A stretch of 64,000 nt of DNA from Escallonia rubra. Taxonomy: Eukaryota; Streptophyta; Magnoliopsida; Escalloniales; Escalloniaceae. The translations under genes and the position numbers were made by a program. The notes under the pieces were generated by a model, which made no database searches, was not told where the DNA came from, and saw only the letters and a list, made by a program, of their open reading frames with translations. Position 1 is the stretch's first letter; every line of letters starts with the position of its first letter. The stretch is taken from positions 124,001 through 188,000 of the forward strand of contig JAVXUO010001572.1 in NCBI GenBank assembly GCA_033065855.1, in the 5' to 3' direction. Below, one piece after another: positions 11,401 through 22,916 of this stretch.

Positions 11401-12605
11401 TACGTGATGTGATGTCACAATTTCTACTTTTACGCAACAAAGTTTCAGAATTTAGTTTATATTTTCAACTGCACAATAATGCTTAACCATGGTTAGATTG
11501 ATGCAAAGATTTAAATTTAAATGCTCTCCACTATTTATTCTCTCACTCCACCAGATTCAGTTCTCTCTCTCCCGCGCCATCATCGTCATCTCTGGCTACA
11601 ACCCTCCACCATCACTGAAATTTCTTCTCCGTAGTGACAATTTCACATTCTCCACTGGTAGATTTTGAATTTGGTAGAGACTCATCGCATACTCTTGGGG
11701 ACTTGGGTATAGCTTCAAAGCTTGATAAATTTGATTATCGAGTTTGTTTTATGAAGATGAAAGAGCAAGAAGTGCTTAAATTTTGGTTGATGGGAATGGA
11801 TGAGTAAGTCTTTTGGTTCATAAAGTCGTGGGAAACTGCGAGCGAGCGCGCGCGCGCGCACACACACAGCCTCCCCATTGTTGGTTACTTGGGTAAAGAA
11901 ACTCTTATTCGCTAACCCATTTACCGAAATTAGGAAAATATTTGAACTAATTGGTTTTGAATTTCTACCAAGCACAATCTGATTTGCAAAACTCTTCTCA
12001 TGCACATATGCTAAACATTTTTCTCTTTGGTTGACAATGTTACCACAACTAGCTAAAACCATGTGCTATGCACGAAGAATAAAATAGAACTATCATAAAC
12101 TCTTGTGAAGTGAACTTTAAAAGAGTAAAAAATTTCAAATTCGCTATGACACTTTATTGGATACCAATCACTAATTTTACATTGCAAATACACTTTAAGA
12201 TGAGTAAAATGTTAATTTAGACTTTTGCACTTATAGTAATTCTTGGTGATACAACATGAAGAATCCCCACTAAATATGACAATTACAAAAAAGTATGTAT
12301 TTAGATTCTCATAAAATAATTGAAAAAAAAATTAGGCATCTCTTTGTAGTGGAATATAATTGGAAAAGAAATTGCTTAGTCTTTGATGACATCAACTTCC
12401 TTAGATCATTTTTCAGCCACGGAATAAAGTTTCGGCACAAAACTTTTAAAGAGATAGAATTTTTTATTTTTATTTTTAGGTGAAAGAAAGAAAGAAAAAT
12501 TCGGTGAATTTCTCTTTAATCTCCTTTTTTTCTAAGACAATCGAAAACAATTTCGACATGAAAAAGAGTCAGAACATTCTAAAACGTTTTTTGTACAACT
12601 AACCT
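11401..12605. other. Intergenic sequence without a recognisable gene
   Basis: No supportable gene. A dinucleotide run, (GC)n followed by (AC)n, lies at about 11838-11868. The minus-strand frame at 11715-12062 has no family resemblance I can see and crosses that run. Confidence 0.5.
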
Positions 12606-12613
12606 ATCATAAC

Positions 12614-13230
12614 TAGGGCTGTATACGAACCGAATTCGAGCTGAACATAGGTGTGTTCGAATACGGTTCATTTAAGCTTTGGCATGTTCGAGCTTGTTTG
12701 TCAAGAACCAAAACATCAATGTTCGAACTCGGATCAAGTTCGTGACTCTGAAACTTGGGCTTAACTCGTTCAACTCGTTTAATAATACGAGTCGAACTCG
12801 AGTTTGGAAACTCGGCTCGTGCTCGTGTTCAACTTCTAACCAAATCCCTAAATTTTCTCAAAAACTTCAAATCCTTCAGGCAATCAACTACAATGAATCA
12901 AAAATCAACTACTATGAATCAATTATAAAAAGATACAAGAAGGGATGCATAATAAAAAATACTAAAAAAAAGAAATCTTGATCGATGGTGATGAAACATA
13001 GACAACGGATGATGCATTCCCCTTATGAATCAGCTCCCTCTATAAGTATTAGAGGTTGAGCCCTTGCTTTTGAAGCTTTGATCCCAGTCGTTACCAAGCC
13101 CTCAATAGCTATCGACCTCTTTCTCCCCCTTCTATTCCTGTTAAATTGAAATCCGGCGATGGGGAGATGACGGTGACAACATGGTGTCTGTATGTAATGA
13201 GGGAGAAGGACGACCGGAGAGACAGAAGGG

Positions 13231-13261
<31 letters not shown>

Positions 13262-14012
13262 AGGGGTGGCTATGTTCAATATGTGAGACAGTTTTTGATT
13301 TTGTCTTTGTGTATGTGTGTGGTTATGACGAGGGAGGGGACGAATGACCAAAGGGAGGCTATTTGTGACTTATGAGTGTTTAGGTTTTAGTTTATATAGT
13401 TAGGGTTTCTATGATGTTGGGCTTCATATTTTGGGCTATAAGGGGTTGGGCTAATTGACTTTAGGGCTTGGCCTCCACTTGATTTTGATTTTTAGCGAAA
13501 GGTAAAAAAAAGAAAAAAAATCAAAATAAGATAATTTTTTATCAAACCATGTATTTCGTAACAGATTAATTAGTAGTCTCATTCGAAATTGAAAATTTCA
13601 TTTATGCGTACTCTTTCCTCGAGTTTGGCCAGTTAATAAAAACAAATTCCAGTTTTTTCATTAAGCAAAAATTGGGTTTCATAAACATTTCAATGTCTTT
13701 TATTACATTGAAGAACAAGAGAAATAAACAGGAATAAAAATGGAGGGTCTTTTAGATTCCAGGTTTAAATTTTAACATATGGTTATGTAAGTATTAATTC
13801 TTTGAATATATTATAATTAATTTATTATTTAGATGAGCTGTTCGCGAACATGTTTGGAAATATTTTGGAGTGTTCATGTTCAGCTCGTTTAATAAACGAG
13901 CTCTAAATACTTGTTCATATTCGGTTCATATTATTGACGAACGAATGTGAACGAGTTTTATGGAGAACGAACTACGAGCCGTTCGTGAACTGCTCGGTTC
14001 ATTTACAACCTA
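12614..14012. mobile_element. hAT-like non-autonomous transposon
   Basis: The left end TAGGGCTGTATACGAACCGA and the right end (inverse TAGGTTGTAAATGAACCGA) form an imperfect inverted repeat. Below both ends lie clusters of GAACCGA/GAACGAG and CTCG-rich words. The flanks ATCATAAC (12606-12613) and ATCATGAC (14013-14020) form an 8-bp target duplication with one mismatch, which fits hAT elements. There is no transposase. A (GA)n tract lies at 13228-13260. Confidence 0.6.
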
Positions 14013-14279
14013 ATCATGACAACTTTACTATCCATGTTTTAGCAGAAGAGTTAACCACTTGTTTGACCATTGTACTATTAGACTACTTCAACTTTGGTCA
14101 CTAGACATTGATTTGTGTCAAAGTGACTGCTAAATTTTCAAATTTATTTCAACCCGGTCATTTCGCTAGCTTCCATCAAATCAAGTCCGTTAATTTAGGG
14201 GTAAAATTATCATTTCTATGGTCCCCTTCTTCTTTCTTCTTCATTCTTCTTTCTTTTCCTGCCAAAGTCCACCACCAAT

Positions 14280-14530
14280 GATGCACACACGCGCACACAA
14301 ATGCGCACGCGCATGCACACTCACACACACTATCACATGCACACATTGTCACACCCACACACACTATCACATGCACACACATTGTCACACCCACACACAC
14401 ACGCATACACACAAATGCGTGCGCACGCACACGTACATTCACATACATTATCACCCCCACCCCACACGCACACTCCCACACACACAACACACATTGGTAC
14501 ACGCACACACAGGTATAGTGTGTCCTTTGT
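14280..14530. repeat. CA-rich low-complexity tract
   Basis: An imperfect (CA)n tract with interspersed CG, GCA and TCA words. It is open in several frames on both strands only because of the dinucleotide repeat; there is no sign of coding. Confidence 0.9.
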
Positions 14531-16248
14531 GTGTATGGCAGTGAGTGTGTGTGCGCGAGCGTGCATGCGTGCATGTAACGCCCCAGAAATTCAGAGCTCC
14601 ATCCCCCCGAACTCCTGGATCATTAACCTACTAAATCACATCAAACCTGTCAAACCTGCTCACTAACACATATTCCAAATCATCTAATTCAGCATCAACT
14701 AAGACTTCTCAAAAATACTGGATCACAATTGCTTAGCTTAAACTATTACAGCTTAGGTTCTTCGCAATTCAAATTTTTTAAGATCAAATACCAGTACCGA
14801 CCCACGCAGGCGTCTTACTATACCGTAGTGATGGGCTCATCGGAATCTTACTTAGTCTCTAACCCATTCCCGAACCATCTACTACTGATCATCACCTGCA
14901 AAAGGGAGTCAAACAAAGGGTGAGTTTTTGAGAGCTCAGTAAGGTCGTTCAAGGACCAACAAAAGAATTACAAGACGATTCCAAGAATCCAACTGACGGA
15001 GGTTTCCAGAATAATTCAAACGGTCACAACTCAATGATTTCCAAAAGAATAAAAAACTCATCAGAAATAAATACCAAAATGAACCCGAACAAACACGACG
15101 GATTCCAAAAACAATCAATAATAGATCATTTTTAGAGTCATCATTTCCAAAATACAATGAAGATTTTCCAAAGGATTTCAACAGAAGCACATATCATTTT
15201 AGATAATACTTTTCAGACATTTCCGTAATAGTCACGGCAGTGTACAGAGCAGATAAAATAAAAAATCAACGTTGATCCTGGGCGGTCTCGATGCCATTCT
15301 GGCAAAGCATAGAAGTGTACACATGCATGATGTACCAGAATGATTACTAGTCCACCTGGGTACCAGCCTACATTCCATACATGATTCAGACCAGCCTTAT
15401 AACGCCCACCTCAGAACTAAACAGATAACCCAGGTCAACACAAAATATCAACAATATCAATGAGCATTAACATAAACTCAATCACCGAAATCAATTCAGA
15501 TTCCAATAACAATAATCATAATGACACAAGTCAGCATTCGGAAATTTCAGAAGAAATCAGAATTTTCAGAAGAAAAATCACAGATAAACAACAAAAACGA
15601 TTATGAATAATTATCGAGTTTTAAGCACAACAATCCAGAAGAACGGATACAAACAATTGTCAAATCTTCTCAGCACATAATAACAGGCGAGCATCAAAAG
15701 ATTTTCAAATAATCGATCCAGGTTCAATATTAAGGCTTTCTGGACAAGAACATACTGATATCAATGCGTACTTCAGAGTTCGACATTAATCGTTAGTAAT
15801 TCAAAGGAGTACTTACAAATACGAGTTATCAAATAAGGGTTCAGACAAAAGTCCTTACCCAGGGGTCCGATAGAATCCCTTACCTGGATTCGCAGCTAAA
15901 TTATCCTAACCGAAAAGTCTTTAGCTTTAACCTAAACGGAATAATTAAATCGTCAGAATACAGCCTGCAGTACAATATTATAACTTAATACAGACTCACA
16001 CATGCTCCTAAAATGAAACTGTCTCACCGCGTATGTAAAATTACCAAAAAGCCCATTTCAGACTTAAATCACCCAAACGGCTTCCCACAACTAGAATCAC
16101 TAAAATAAGCTTCCCATATGTGAATTTATGCAAAAATACATTTCTTAGGTCAAATTACCAAAATACCCTTTCGAGGTGGCAAATTACCAAAATTCTCCTG
16201 AGGGTTTCCGGCACTGGAAAAATCCCAAAAACATCTTAAAATTTTATT

Positions 16249-17490
16249 GGATCATTTGCACATAAAACCCTATAGTTTGAAGGTTTGTGCGTATTTCACC
16301 TTATTATTTCAATTTTGGCGCAATTCACCTCACTATTCATTAATTTGTGCTTGATTTACCAATTGACGGATTGAAATCCAATTTTTTGGATGCCGGTCAA
16401 AATTTTAAGGGTAAAAAGGTCAATTCAACCCCCAAACCACATTGGCAACCACATCAGCCTCAATCACCCACTTCAACCTCTTGTCCAACCCGATCCCCAC
16501 CTTCCTCAGCCTCCTCAACTCCACCAAAGGCAGCTTCAGCTCTGCCAATGTCGGCATCGCCTCCTCCGCCTCATTCTCGCCTTCTCCGCCTTCTTCGACG
16601 CCTCCCGCCTCAATTGATTGTACCTCATAATCGCACTACCGCCGTTGATGCCCGCCGCTGTTGACGCCATCGAGAAGGCGGTCTTCCTCGGCAACGACAT
16701 CTCTGAGTTGCCCCTCGCCGACGCGTTGAAGCTCGTTGAGTACTTGCAGGACAAGCTCAACATCACCGTCACTGCCTTCGGCCCTGTTGTCATCGATGCT
16801 CCAGGCACCGCCGTGGAGGTGTTTGCCGTCGTCGGGGAGAAGACGGAGTTCGACGTCGTCTTCGAGCATTGGGGTTGGACTGTGCTAGCACCGTTGGGGG
16901 TTTGGAGAAGGGGGGGGGTGTTGGACGACTCTGTGATGGTGGGGTGTTGGATGACTCTGTGATGGTGGGGGGTTGGAACGACTCTGTGATGGAGGTGGGG
17001 TAGACGGTGCTACAGTGATGTGGTTTGGACGGCGCTGCAGTGATGGGGTTTGGCGGCGCTGCAGTGATTAGGTTTGGAAGGCGGTAGCGCCATTAAGGGT
17101 TTGGAGGCGCTGCGGTGGTTGGGTTTTGGACGGCATTGATGGGGCTGGCATGTGTCTGAACCGTCACCTTGGCCCTTTTCTGTAGAGCTTTGAATTTTGC
17201 CGGTCAAAGAATTTTTGTTGGCAATGGTGATGTGATTTGCACAGGTGGATGGTTTTGATTAGGCCATCATTTGGTTAGGTGGACATGTGATTGCCAAGGT
17301 GGATTGGATGATTGAAGTCACGAATTTGCCCCTGAGAAATTGACGGGTATCCAAAAAATTGGCTTCAATCCGTCAATTGGTAAATTGAGCACAAATTAAT
17401 GAACAGTGAGGTAAATTGCACCAAAATTGAAATAGTAAGGTGAAATACGCACAAACCTTCAAACTATAGGGTTTTATGTGCAAATGATCC
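16249..17490. mobile_element. Pack-MULE with a captured plastid ribosomal protein L12 fragment
   Basis: Terminal inverted repeats of about 140 bp begin GGATCATTTGCACATAAAAC and close in the exact inverse, GTGCAAATGATCC. Perfect 9-bp target duplications AATTTTATT flank it (16240-16248 and 17491-17499). The interior is much more GC-rich than the surrounding LTR and carries a gene fragment on the plus strand. There is no transposase. Nested within the 14574-19072 element, so it is younger than that element. Confidence 0.88.
16440..16875 (+). pseudogene. Captured fragment of a plastid ribosomal protein L12 (L7/L12) gene
   Basis: A first frame (from 16442) reads ATTSASITHFNLLSNPIPTF and continues Ser/Thr/Pro-rich, like a chloroplast transit peptide; the codon where an ATG would be expected is TTG. 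A second frame (16666 onward) reads VDAIEKAVFLGNDISELPLA, DALKLVEYLQDKLNI and later GEKTEFDVVFEHW. This matches the N-terminal dimerisation domain, hinge and start of the C-terminal domain (EKTEFDVV) of plastid L7/L12, the stalk protein that recruits translation factors. The C-terminal domain is missing and the frame is broken between the two parts, so no functional L12 is made. Confidence 0.75.
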
Positions 17491-19360
17491 AATTTTATTT
17501 TAAGCATCCTGATATCATTTCTGACCTAGAAAGTATTTTAGAGAATTTTCATCCGAAAATCCTGAACTGGTGTCCGGATCGAGTGCTAAAAGGCTAGTTT
17601 CGGGAAAAATACCTATCGACCTCAAAATGGCCTGAAATTTTATAATATGAAACATATCAGTAGAATAAGGTTTCCATAAAAGTTTCAGATAAAAAATGTT
17701 TGGTTTGCTGTGCCAAATAATTCGATAGTTGTCTTTAATCGATACCCCAATTTAGCGCCCTTGGAGGACCCCGAAAATTCTCGAATAATTTTAGAGCGTA
17801 GGTCTTGTAAAAATATTAGGAGTTACTGTTTTAGACTTTGCCTAATTTTGACACTAACTATTAATAAAAGTTTAGATTAAAAACTGATTAATTGATTTTC
17901 TAACTTTAGTGACAATTACGGTTACTATTCAAATCATACACCTACTAGTTCACCTTCTTACACACACATCTCCTTCAACCTTCCTCCCTGCTGAGACCAA
18001 TTTCATACATACCCTTCACGAACTCACATGGGTACACTTCCAACACACTCCAAGACATTAAACTCTTATTACTCTATGCAAAACACATACACTAACACCA
18101 TCATACACTAAAATTACACCCACACATACACCCTGCGCATGAACACACACACACACACACAGTCACACGAACGCACATAGTTACGCACTCACTGACCACT
18201 CAATTCACCATTTACCACCAACATAATTCCCCCCAGCTTCACGAACACATTAGTATACCATACCCACTTTAATTACACACCTAATCACCATGAACATCCC
18301 CCCACCCGAAACAACTTTAACACAGCATATACATACACATCACACCTACACACACACACTGAACGCACACAATAAACCCACACAACACCTTCTGAATTCA
18401 ACACATGATGAGGGGTGAAGGATTACCCTTCGGAAAATCATCCCAATCTCTTTCTTTTTAGCTTTCTCTGCCGAGTCCATTTTCTTCATCTCTTTGTTTT
18501 TTTTTCCGCGCTCAGCTTCTGTCATTGTTCCTGTTTACCTCCCCTCCCGAATTTCCTTTTTGGTTTTCTTCTTCTTTCTCTTTTTTGTTTTGTTTTGTTT
18601 TGTTATTCCCTAAGTAATTAAATAATTCATTTACATTAGTCACCAAGCCAGGTGGCTGTTACATATAATCTGACTCCCAAAATGTTGACACCTAAGTTCC
18701 ATTTTCCAACAATTGTGATTTGGCCCCCAAAGTTTCCATATTTGAAAAATAACCCCCAAACTTCATATAATTGCATTTAAGCCCCAGAAACTTGCCTAAT
18801 TTTCATTAATTAAATTATATGTCGCTAAAATGTACAATACCACTCATTTTACTATTTTCATCACCAAATATTAATTTACAATTATGCCCTCAAATATTTT
18901 TTTTCGAAATTACCTAAATACCCCCCAAAGTTTCAAAATGACGTTTTTGTCCCAAAATTCTTTTAAGCTTTGATATTCTACTAATACTCGAGCATTGCCC
19001 AAAATTAACGCCCGTTTATTTTTTGAAGCCCAGATGATTATTTAACCGACTCCCGAAGTTCTGGATATTACAGTGCATGCGTATGTATGTGATTCTATGT
19101 GTTTATGTGCGCGCGCGCGTATACATGACAGTGGGGGGAGGGGGGCGGAGAATTTGTGTGTGCCAATGTGTGTGAGAAGGAGAGGCAAAGAAGAAAGGGG
19201 GAAAGAGAGAAAGAAGAGGGAAACAGAGAAATAAGAGGGTAGAAAAACAGATATACCCCTGACTAAATGGACGTAACGGGGATAATTTGACGGAGTTAAC
19301 TGATTGAAATGAATTTCAAATTTGGTGATCACTTTGATACAAAACAATGTCCAGCCACCA

Positions 19361-20518
19361 ACGTTGCATTTGCCTAAGAACAAACTTTGACTTCTACCTG
19401 GGTTGTAGAAATCTTCCTTCAACCCCATGTATAGTGACAATTAATAGTCGCTAAATGTTTCAAGCGACTTTTCTTTTGACACTTTTAGCAACAATTATTA
19501 GCAACATTTTTTTAGCGTCACTAAATAAAAGTCACTAGAAATATTTAGAGACAATTGATTGTCGCTATATAAGGAGTAGGAGGAAGATTCTTCCAATCGG
19601 GGTAACAATCAAATTTTTTCCTTTACCTAATAGTATAGTGGTCAACCGAATAATTAACTCTTAGCAGAATTAACTGTCACTATAAAGTCAAAATGATTAT
19701 TGTCTATGACTTAATAGTAATTGTAAGATTTAAGTGTTATCAAAAGTGTCACCACTGAGATTTTGTGACAATTGTCTTCACCGCAAGAGGAGTTGAAGAG
19801 AATTAAATATGTTCTACTCTAATGTCTAAACCTACTTTCAGAAAACAATTTTTCATAAGTTCGGTGTATCCATTGGATCAAATATGTCGAAAACATTCTT
19901 GACATACATTTCAGACTTAATTTGAAAGTAAAGTACCATAAAACACAAAACAGAAATACTATTCATGCAAGGCAAAAGAAACTGTAAGTATATGATAACC
20001 TACAATTTATAGTTTCTATAAATATTTTCGTTCCTTTTAGAACCTTGAATCAAGTAATTTCGTAGTTGATGGTGTTATGTGAATCAGTTTTGGTACTTAA
20101 AAGTTTCAGCAAAGTGACGACAAGTTCATCAAGCTACTTGAGCATTGGAATAAAGTTGATCTCTTTCGTAGGCGAAGACGTCAGAGGGGGATTTGAAAGG
20201 AGTGACACACATAGTTTACTTTGACGTTGAGATTGCTGGAAAACCTATGGGTATGTTTTGTTTATCTGAACTATTAACCACAATACAAACTATCAACTAA
20301 AGAATGTTTTCCAGAATTTCTCAGATAATTTCATGTGTGCCGTGTAGGCGTCGAACTTCAAAAAGGGTGATGCAGTGAAGACTGTACTATCGTGTTTAGT
20401 CTTCTTGACACTTTATTTACGAATCTCGTTATCCTCTACACAAACACACACATCTTATCAATGGAACTTGGATACAACCCTCTATCACTCCCCAATTTCA
20501 GAGACACGCTAGCTTCAG
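19361..20518. other. Mixed transposon remnants
   Basis: 19440-19570 holds several GTCGCTA/TAGCGAC-type words, like the subterminal repeats of CACTA elements (compare 1-240 and 3660-3941), but no clear terminus. The rest is unassigned sequence plus the cyclophilin-like exon described separately. RLP-flank homology starts at about 20519. Confidence 0.4.
20172..20249 (+). pseudogene. Cyclophilin (peptidyl-prolyl isomerase) exon fragment
   Basis: After a splice-acceptor-like TTTCGTAG, the plus frame reads about AKTSEGDLKGVTHIVYFDVE then IAGKPMG, and ends at a GGTATG splice donor. The pattern VTHxVYFDVEIxGKPxG is the start of the cyclophilin domain in plant secretory-pathway PPIases. The catalytic core (FHR...GGDFT) is not found downstream, so this is an isolated exon, probably carried in by a transposon. 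The match is short, so the call is moderate. Confidence 0.5.
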
Positions 20519-20722
20519 GTTGGCAAATGATTTACTTGTTGGCCGAAGTTGTTTATCTTGGCAATGTTGGCATCGCAAAATGCTCTTTCCTGATACATGC
20601 ATAATTTGATATCACTTCCCTAGTACTGACAACAAACATAGAATTTCTTCCAAGGTTTAACTTTTTTTTTGTGCTGGGTGGGCATTGGTTCCTTATGATT
20701 TCCTTTTAAGTTTACGTTATGA

Positions 20723-20800
20723 CAATATTAGAATGAGCAAGTAGCTGCTGCGAGTGCAAATAATGAGAAGGAAGAGATCAAGCAGCATTTATGTCCTCAG
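20723..20800 (-). pseudogene. Remnant of an RLP signal-peptide coding region (ghost x)
   Basis: On the minus strand the sequence aligns with the first ~26 codons of RLP-2 and of the ghost at 52289-52375. Here the start is CTG instead of ATG and the fourth codon is TAA, after which LLDLFLLII-like hydrophobic codons follow. It cannot be translated as a receptor. It is evidence that the ghost unit once contained an RLP gene. Confidence 0.65.
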
Positions 20801-22427
20801 GGTTCCTAAGCAAAACTTTTCAAAGCACACAACCGTCTTAACTCGATGGCAGAGTAGTTCAATTTTAAGCGCAAAAACTTGTCCATAGGAAGAAGAAAAT
20901 TCAACGCAAAAACTTGTCCACACAAGATGTCCTTACCTGCAATTGACCGACAAGTAAATGATCAGGAAGTCGTCCCCCCTATAATTTAGCAAGTCTTTGT
21001 CTTTGTACAAGACATCGGTTTATTGACCACGAAGACTTGTCCCGTGATTCCGTGAACTTTCCAAGTCTTCCCTTAGTAGGAAGCTTTCTTTTTGTACCCA
21101 TCCCATCAGTCCAACATATTAGTTTCCATTCTCCCTAAAAAAGGCAGCTCAAAAACCTCTCTCCCCAAAACTCCCCCTCCGACGAACCGCTCCGTCTACC
21201 TGAACCTCAGTGCTCCGCAACCACCGTCGGTTTCCTCCGGCGGGTGGTGACGTGGTAGGCTAGTTGTCTTCGTTTTTGTGTGGTTTATGTAAAATCTAGG
21301 GTTTCAATTTGGGTTTTGTGGTTGACGCGGGCGGTGGCCTTCGCCATAGGTGACGCCGCGACGGTGCTACGTTGGTGGGTCTCTGTGATAGGCGTCGGAG
21401 CCAAGTGGTGGTGAGGGTTGCTAGGTATGGCTGTCCAGGCTGGGCTAGTTGCTAGGCAATCGGGTGTGGGTTGTCGTGGGTCAAAGAGGTTGTCTGGTTG
21501 GTCCCTCTGTTGGGGTGTCTATGTGGTGGTTGTAGGCTGGAGAACATTGCAGTGGGAGCGTGGTGGTTGTGGGTCGGCGAAGGAGAGGTGAGTCTGGGTC
21601 AAAGGATTTTCGCTTCTAGGGTTTGTTCTCCCCCTCCCCCCTAGTTGCTTCCCCCTTCCCCCTTTGTTCCAGAAAGGTGAGTTTGGCTCGATTTAGGTGG
21701 TGGCGATGGTGCTTCAGCGCAGCTTGTGGTGGAGGTGACAGTGGCTCTATGGGGCTGTGGTGGTGGTGAATGTCTGGTGTAATTGTATGGTGGAGGGAAA
21801 TTCGGCTCGTGGTGGTGGTTGGCCGATTGCGGTTGCAGTCAATGGTTCGTAGCAGCGGCGTGAAGGACTGGCGGTGGACGTGGCTCCGGCAAGGCAAGCA
21901 GTGCTCACCAAGCGGCGTGGTGCGAGTCGGGTTACGGTCTGGATTCTGGAAGGCGAGTCACTGGAGCGATGGCCGGGAAATACGGAGATTTCGGCGCCGG
22001 CGTGGGTACACGAAAATCGAGGAGTCGATGCAGCATGCAGCATTGGGACGCGTGCCTGTGCTTCGGGAAGACAGCTGGCAGTTTGGGGGGGGGGGTGGTG
22101 GTGTTTGCAGTTTATTGGCTGTTTTTATTTGGGTAAATTACACTTATATCCCTGAGGTTAGGATATAATTACAGGCAAGGACAATAGTTTGGACAAATTA
22201 CACCTATGTCCGTTGACCAAACGGAATCTTAAAAACCCTAACGGTTTTAATGAAAAGATTATATTGCCCCTAAGCTGGAATCTTATTTTTTTAATGCCAT
22301 TATCTCATCTTATTTTTAATGTCATTAATGCTATTACTTTTCTTCAACACCCCACCCCCCCACCCACCCAAATCTGTAGCCAAACAGGAAGGCACAACAA
22401 CGACAAGATCCAAACACCCCAACCTCC

Positions 22428-22706
22428 ATGGCCGCCGAAGCCGAAACCCTCACCCTGGACTCCCAGCTGCCGCAAAGCCAGCCGGAGAAGGTCAACGTCT
22501 CCTTCAGCATCTGGCCGCCCACCCAGCGCACCCGCAACGCCGTCCTCAGCCGCCTGATCGAGACCCTCTACGCCCCCTCTATGCTCTCCAAGCGCTACGG
22601 CCCGGTTCCCGCCGACGAGGCAACCGTCGTCGCCCGCCGCGTCGAGGATGAGGCTTTCGGCGTCGCCGTCGGGTTGGCCTCGACCGAGGACGACGCCGAG
22701 AGTTAG
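22428..22706 (+). CDS. Transduplicated WPP-domain (MAF1/WPP-like) fragment with an intact ORF, 92 aa
   Basis: The open frame from ATG at 22428 to TAG at 22704-22706 encodes an N-terminal leader and a WPP domain: VNVSFSIWPPTQRTRNAVLS, then RLIETLYAPSMLSKRYGPVP and EDEAFGVAVG. WPP-domain proteins (MFP1-attachment factors, WPP1/WPP2) are small plant proteins that target the nuclear envelope and bind coiled-coil partners; full-length ones are about 110-160 residues, so the C-terminal tail is cut short here. Both the natural-looking start context (CTCCATGGCC) and about 60 bp of leader seem to have been captured. No frameshift is seen. Whether it is transcribed is unknown; it may be an inert capture or a source of small RNAs against the parent gene. 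Confidence 0.6.
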   Translation: MAAEAETLTLDSQLPQSQPEKVNVSFSIWPPTQRTRNAVLSRLIETLYAPSMLSKRYGPVPADEATVVARRVEDEAFGVAVGLASTEDDAES

Positions 22707-22744
22707 CCCCAGCGATGGTGGCGGCGCGGCCTTTTTAGTGGGGA

Positions 22745-22916
22745 TTGCAAACAAAACCCTAATTTGCAAATTAGGGTTTCAAAAAACCCCAATTTGCAAA
22801 TTAGGGTTTCAACAAAATCCTAATTTGCAAATTAGGGTTTCAAGAAAACCCCAATTTGTAAATTAGGGTTTCACCAAAATCCAAATTTGCAAATTTTAGG
22901 GTTTTAAAACCCTAAT
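22745..22916. repeat. Tandem array of ~37-bp units, about 4.5 copies
   Basis: The units have the form CAAATTAGGGTTTCAA followed by an AAACCC/AATCC and AATTTG part. They contain AAACCCTAA-like words resembling plant telo-boxes, but the period is not that of telomere DNA. The array lies directly after the WPP fragment inside the Pack-MULE. Confidence 0.8.

Larger units (their letters stand above)
14574..19072. mobile_element. Solo-LTR-like element (TGTAACGCCCC family), 4.5 kb including an insertion
   Basis: The element begins TGTAACGCCCCAGAAATTC and ends ...TTCTGGATATTACA, flanked by the 5-bp duplication GTGCA (14569-14573 and 19073-19077). The TGTAAC...TTACA ends and 5-bp duplication fit an LTR, and ends of this type are seen in Tekay/Del-like Gypsy LTRs. 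It shares the ends and an internal CAGTAAGGTCGTTCAAGGAC-like motif (14938) with the element at 27999-30562 (motif at 28454). No gag or pol is present. Net of the Pack-MULE at 16249-17490 it is about 3.25 kb. I infer a solo LTR; a LARD-type element is an alternative. Confidence 0.6.
14081..19360. mobile_element. Old long-TIR (MULE-like) element, split by a solo LTR
   Basis: The sequence at about 14090-14215 (GGTCACTAGACATTG... TCAAAGTGACTGC...) reappears inverted at about 19255-19360 (reverse complement GGCTGGACATTGTTTTGTAT, then TCAAAGTGATCACC). These are diverged long terminal inverted repeats of one element of roughly 750 bp, opened up by the 4.5-kb insertion at 14574-19072. Its original interior is rich in CA/CG dinucleotides (14280-14530, and GT/GC at 19073-19125). 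Exact ends and target duplication are not resolved. Confidence 0.5.

Noticed and set aside
11715..12062. Minus-strand 115-codon frame
   Set aside because: No recognisable domain and it crosses a (GC)n(AC)n microsatellite.
13109..13375. Frames on both strands around a (GA)n tract
   Set aside because: Low-complexity Ser/Leu or Arg/Glu runs produced by the dinucleotide repeat inside the hAT-like element.
14176..14666. Open frames of up to 132 codons on both strands, His/Thr/Cys-rich
   Set aside because: They translate an imperfect (CA)n microsatellite and are open in several frames for that reason only.
21770..22168. Plus-strand open frames of 132 and 93 codons in the LINE-like insertion
   Set aside because: GC-rich frames without RT, endonuclease or other motifs; overlapping in several frames; the ends run into the Pack-MULE TIR.
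22745..22916. Interstitial telomere array
   Set aside because: Contains AAACCCTAA-like words but the period is ~37 bp, not 7 bp, and the array is confined to a Pack-MULE.
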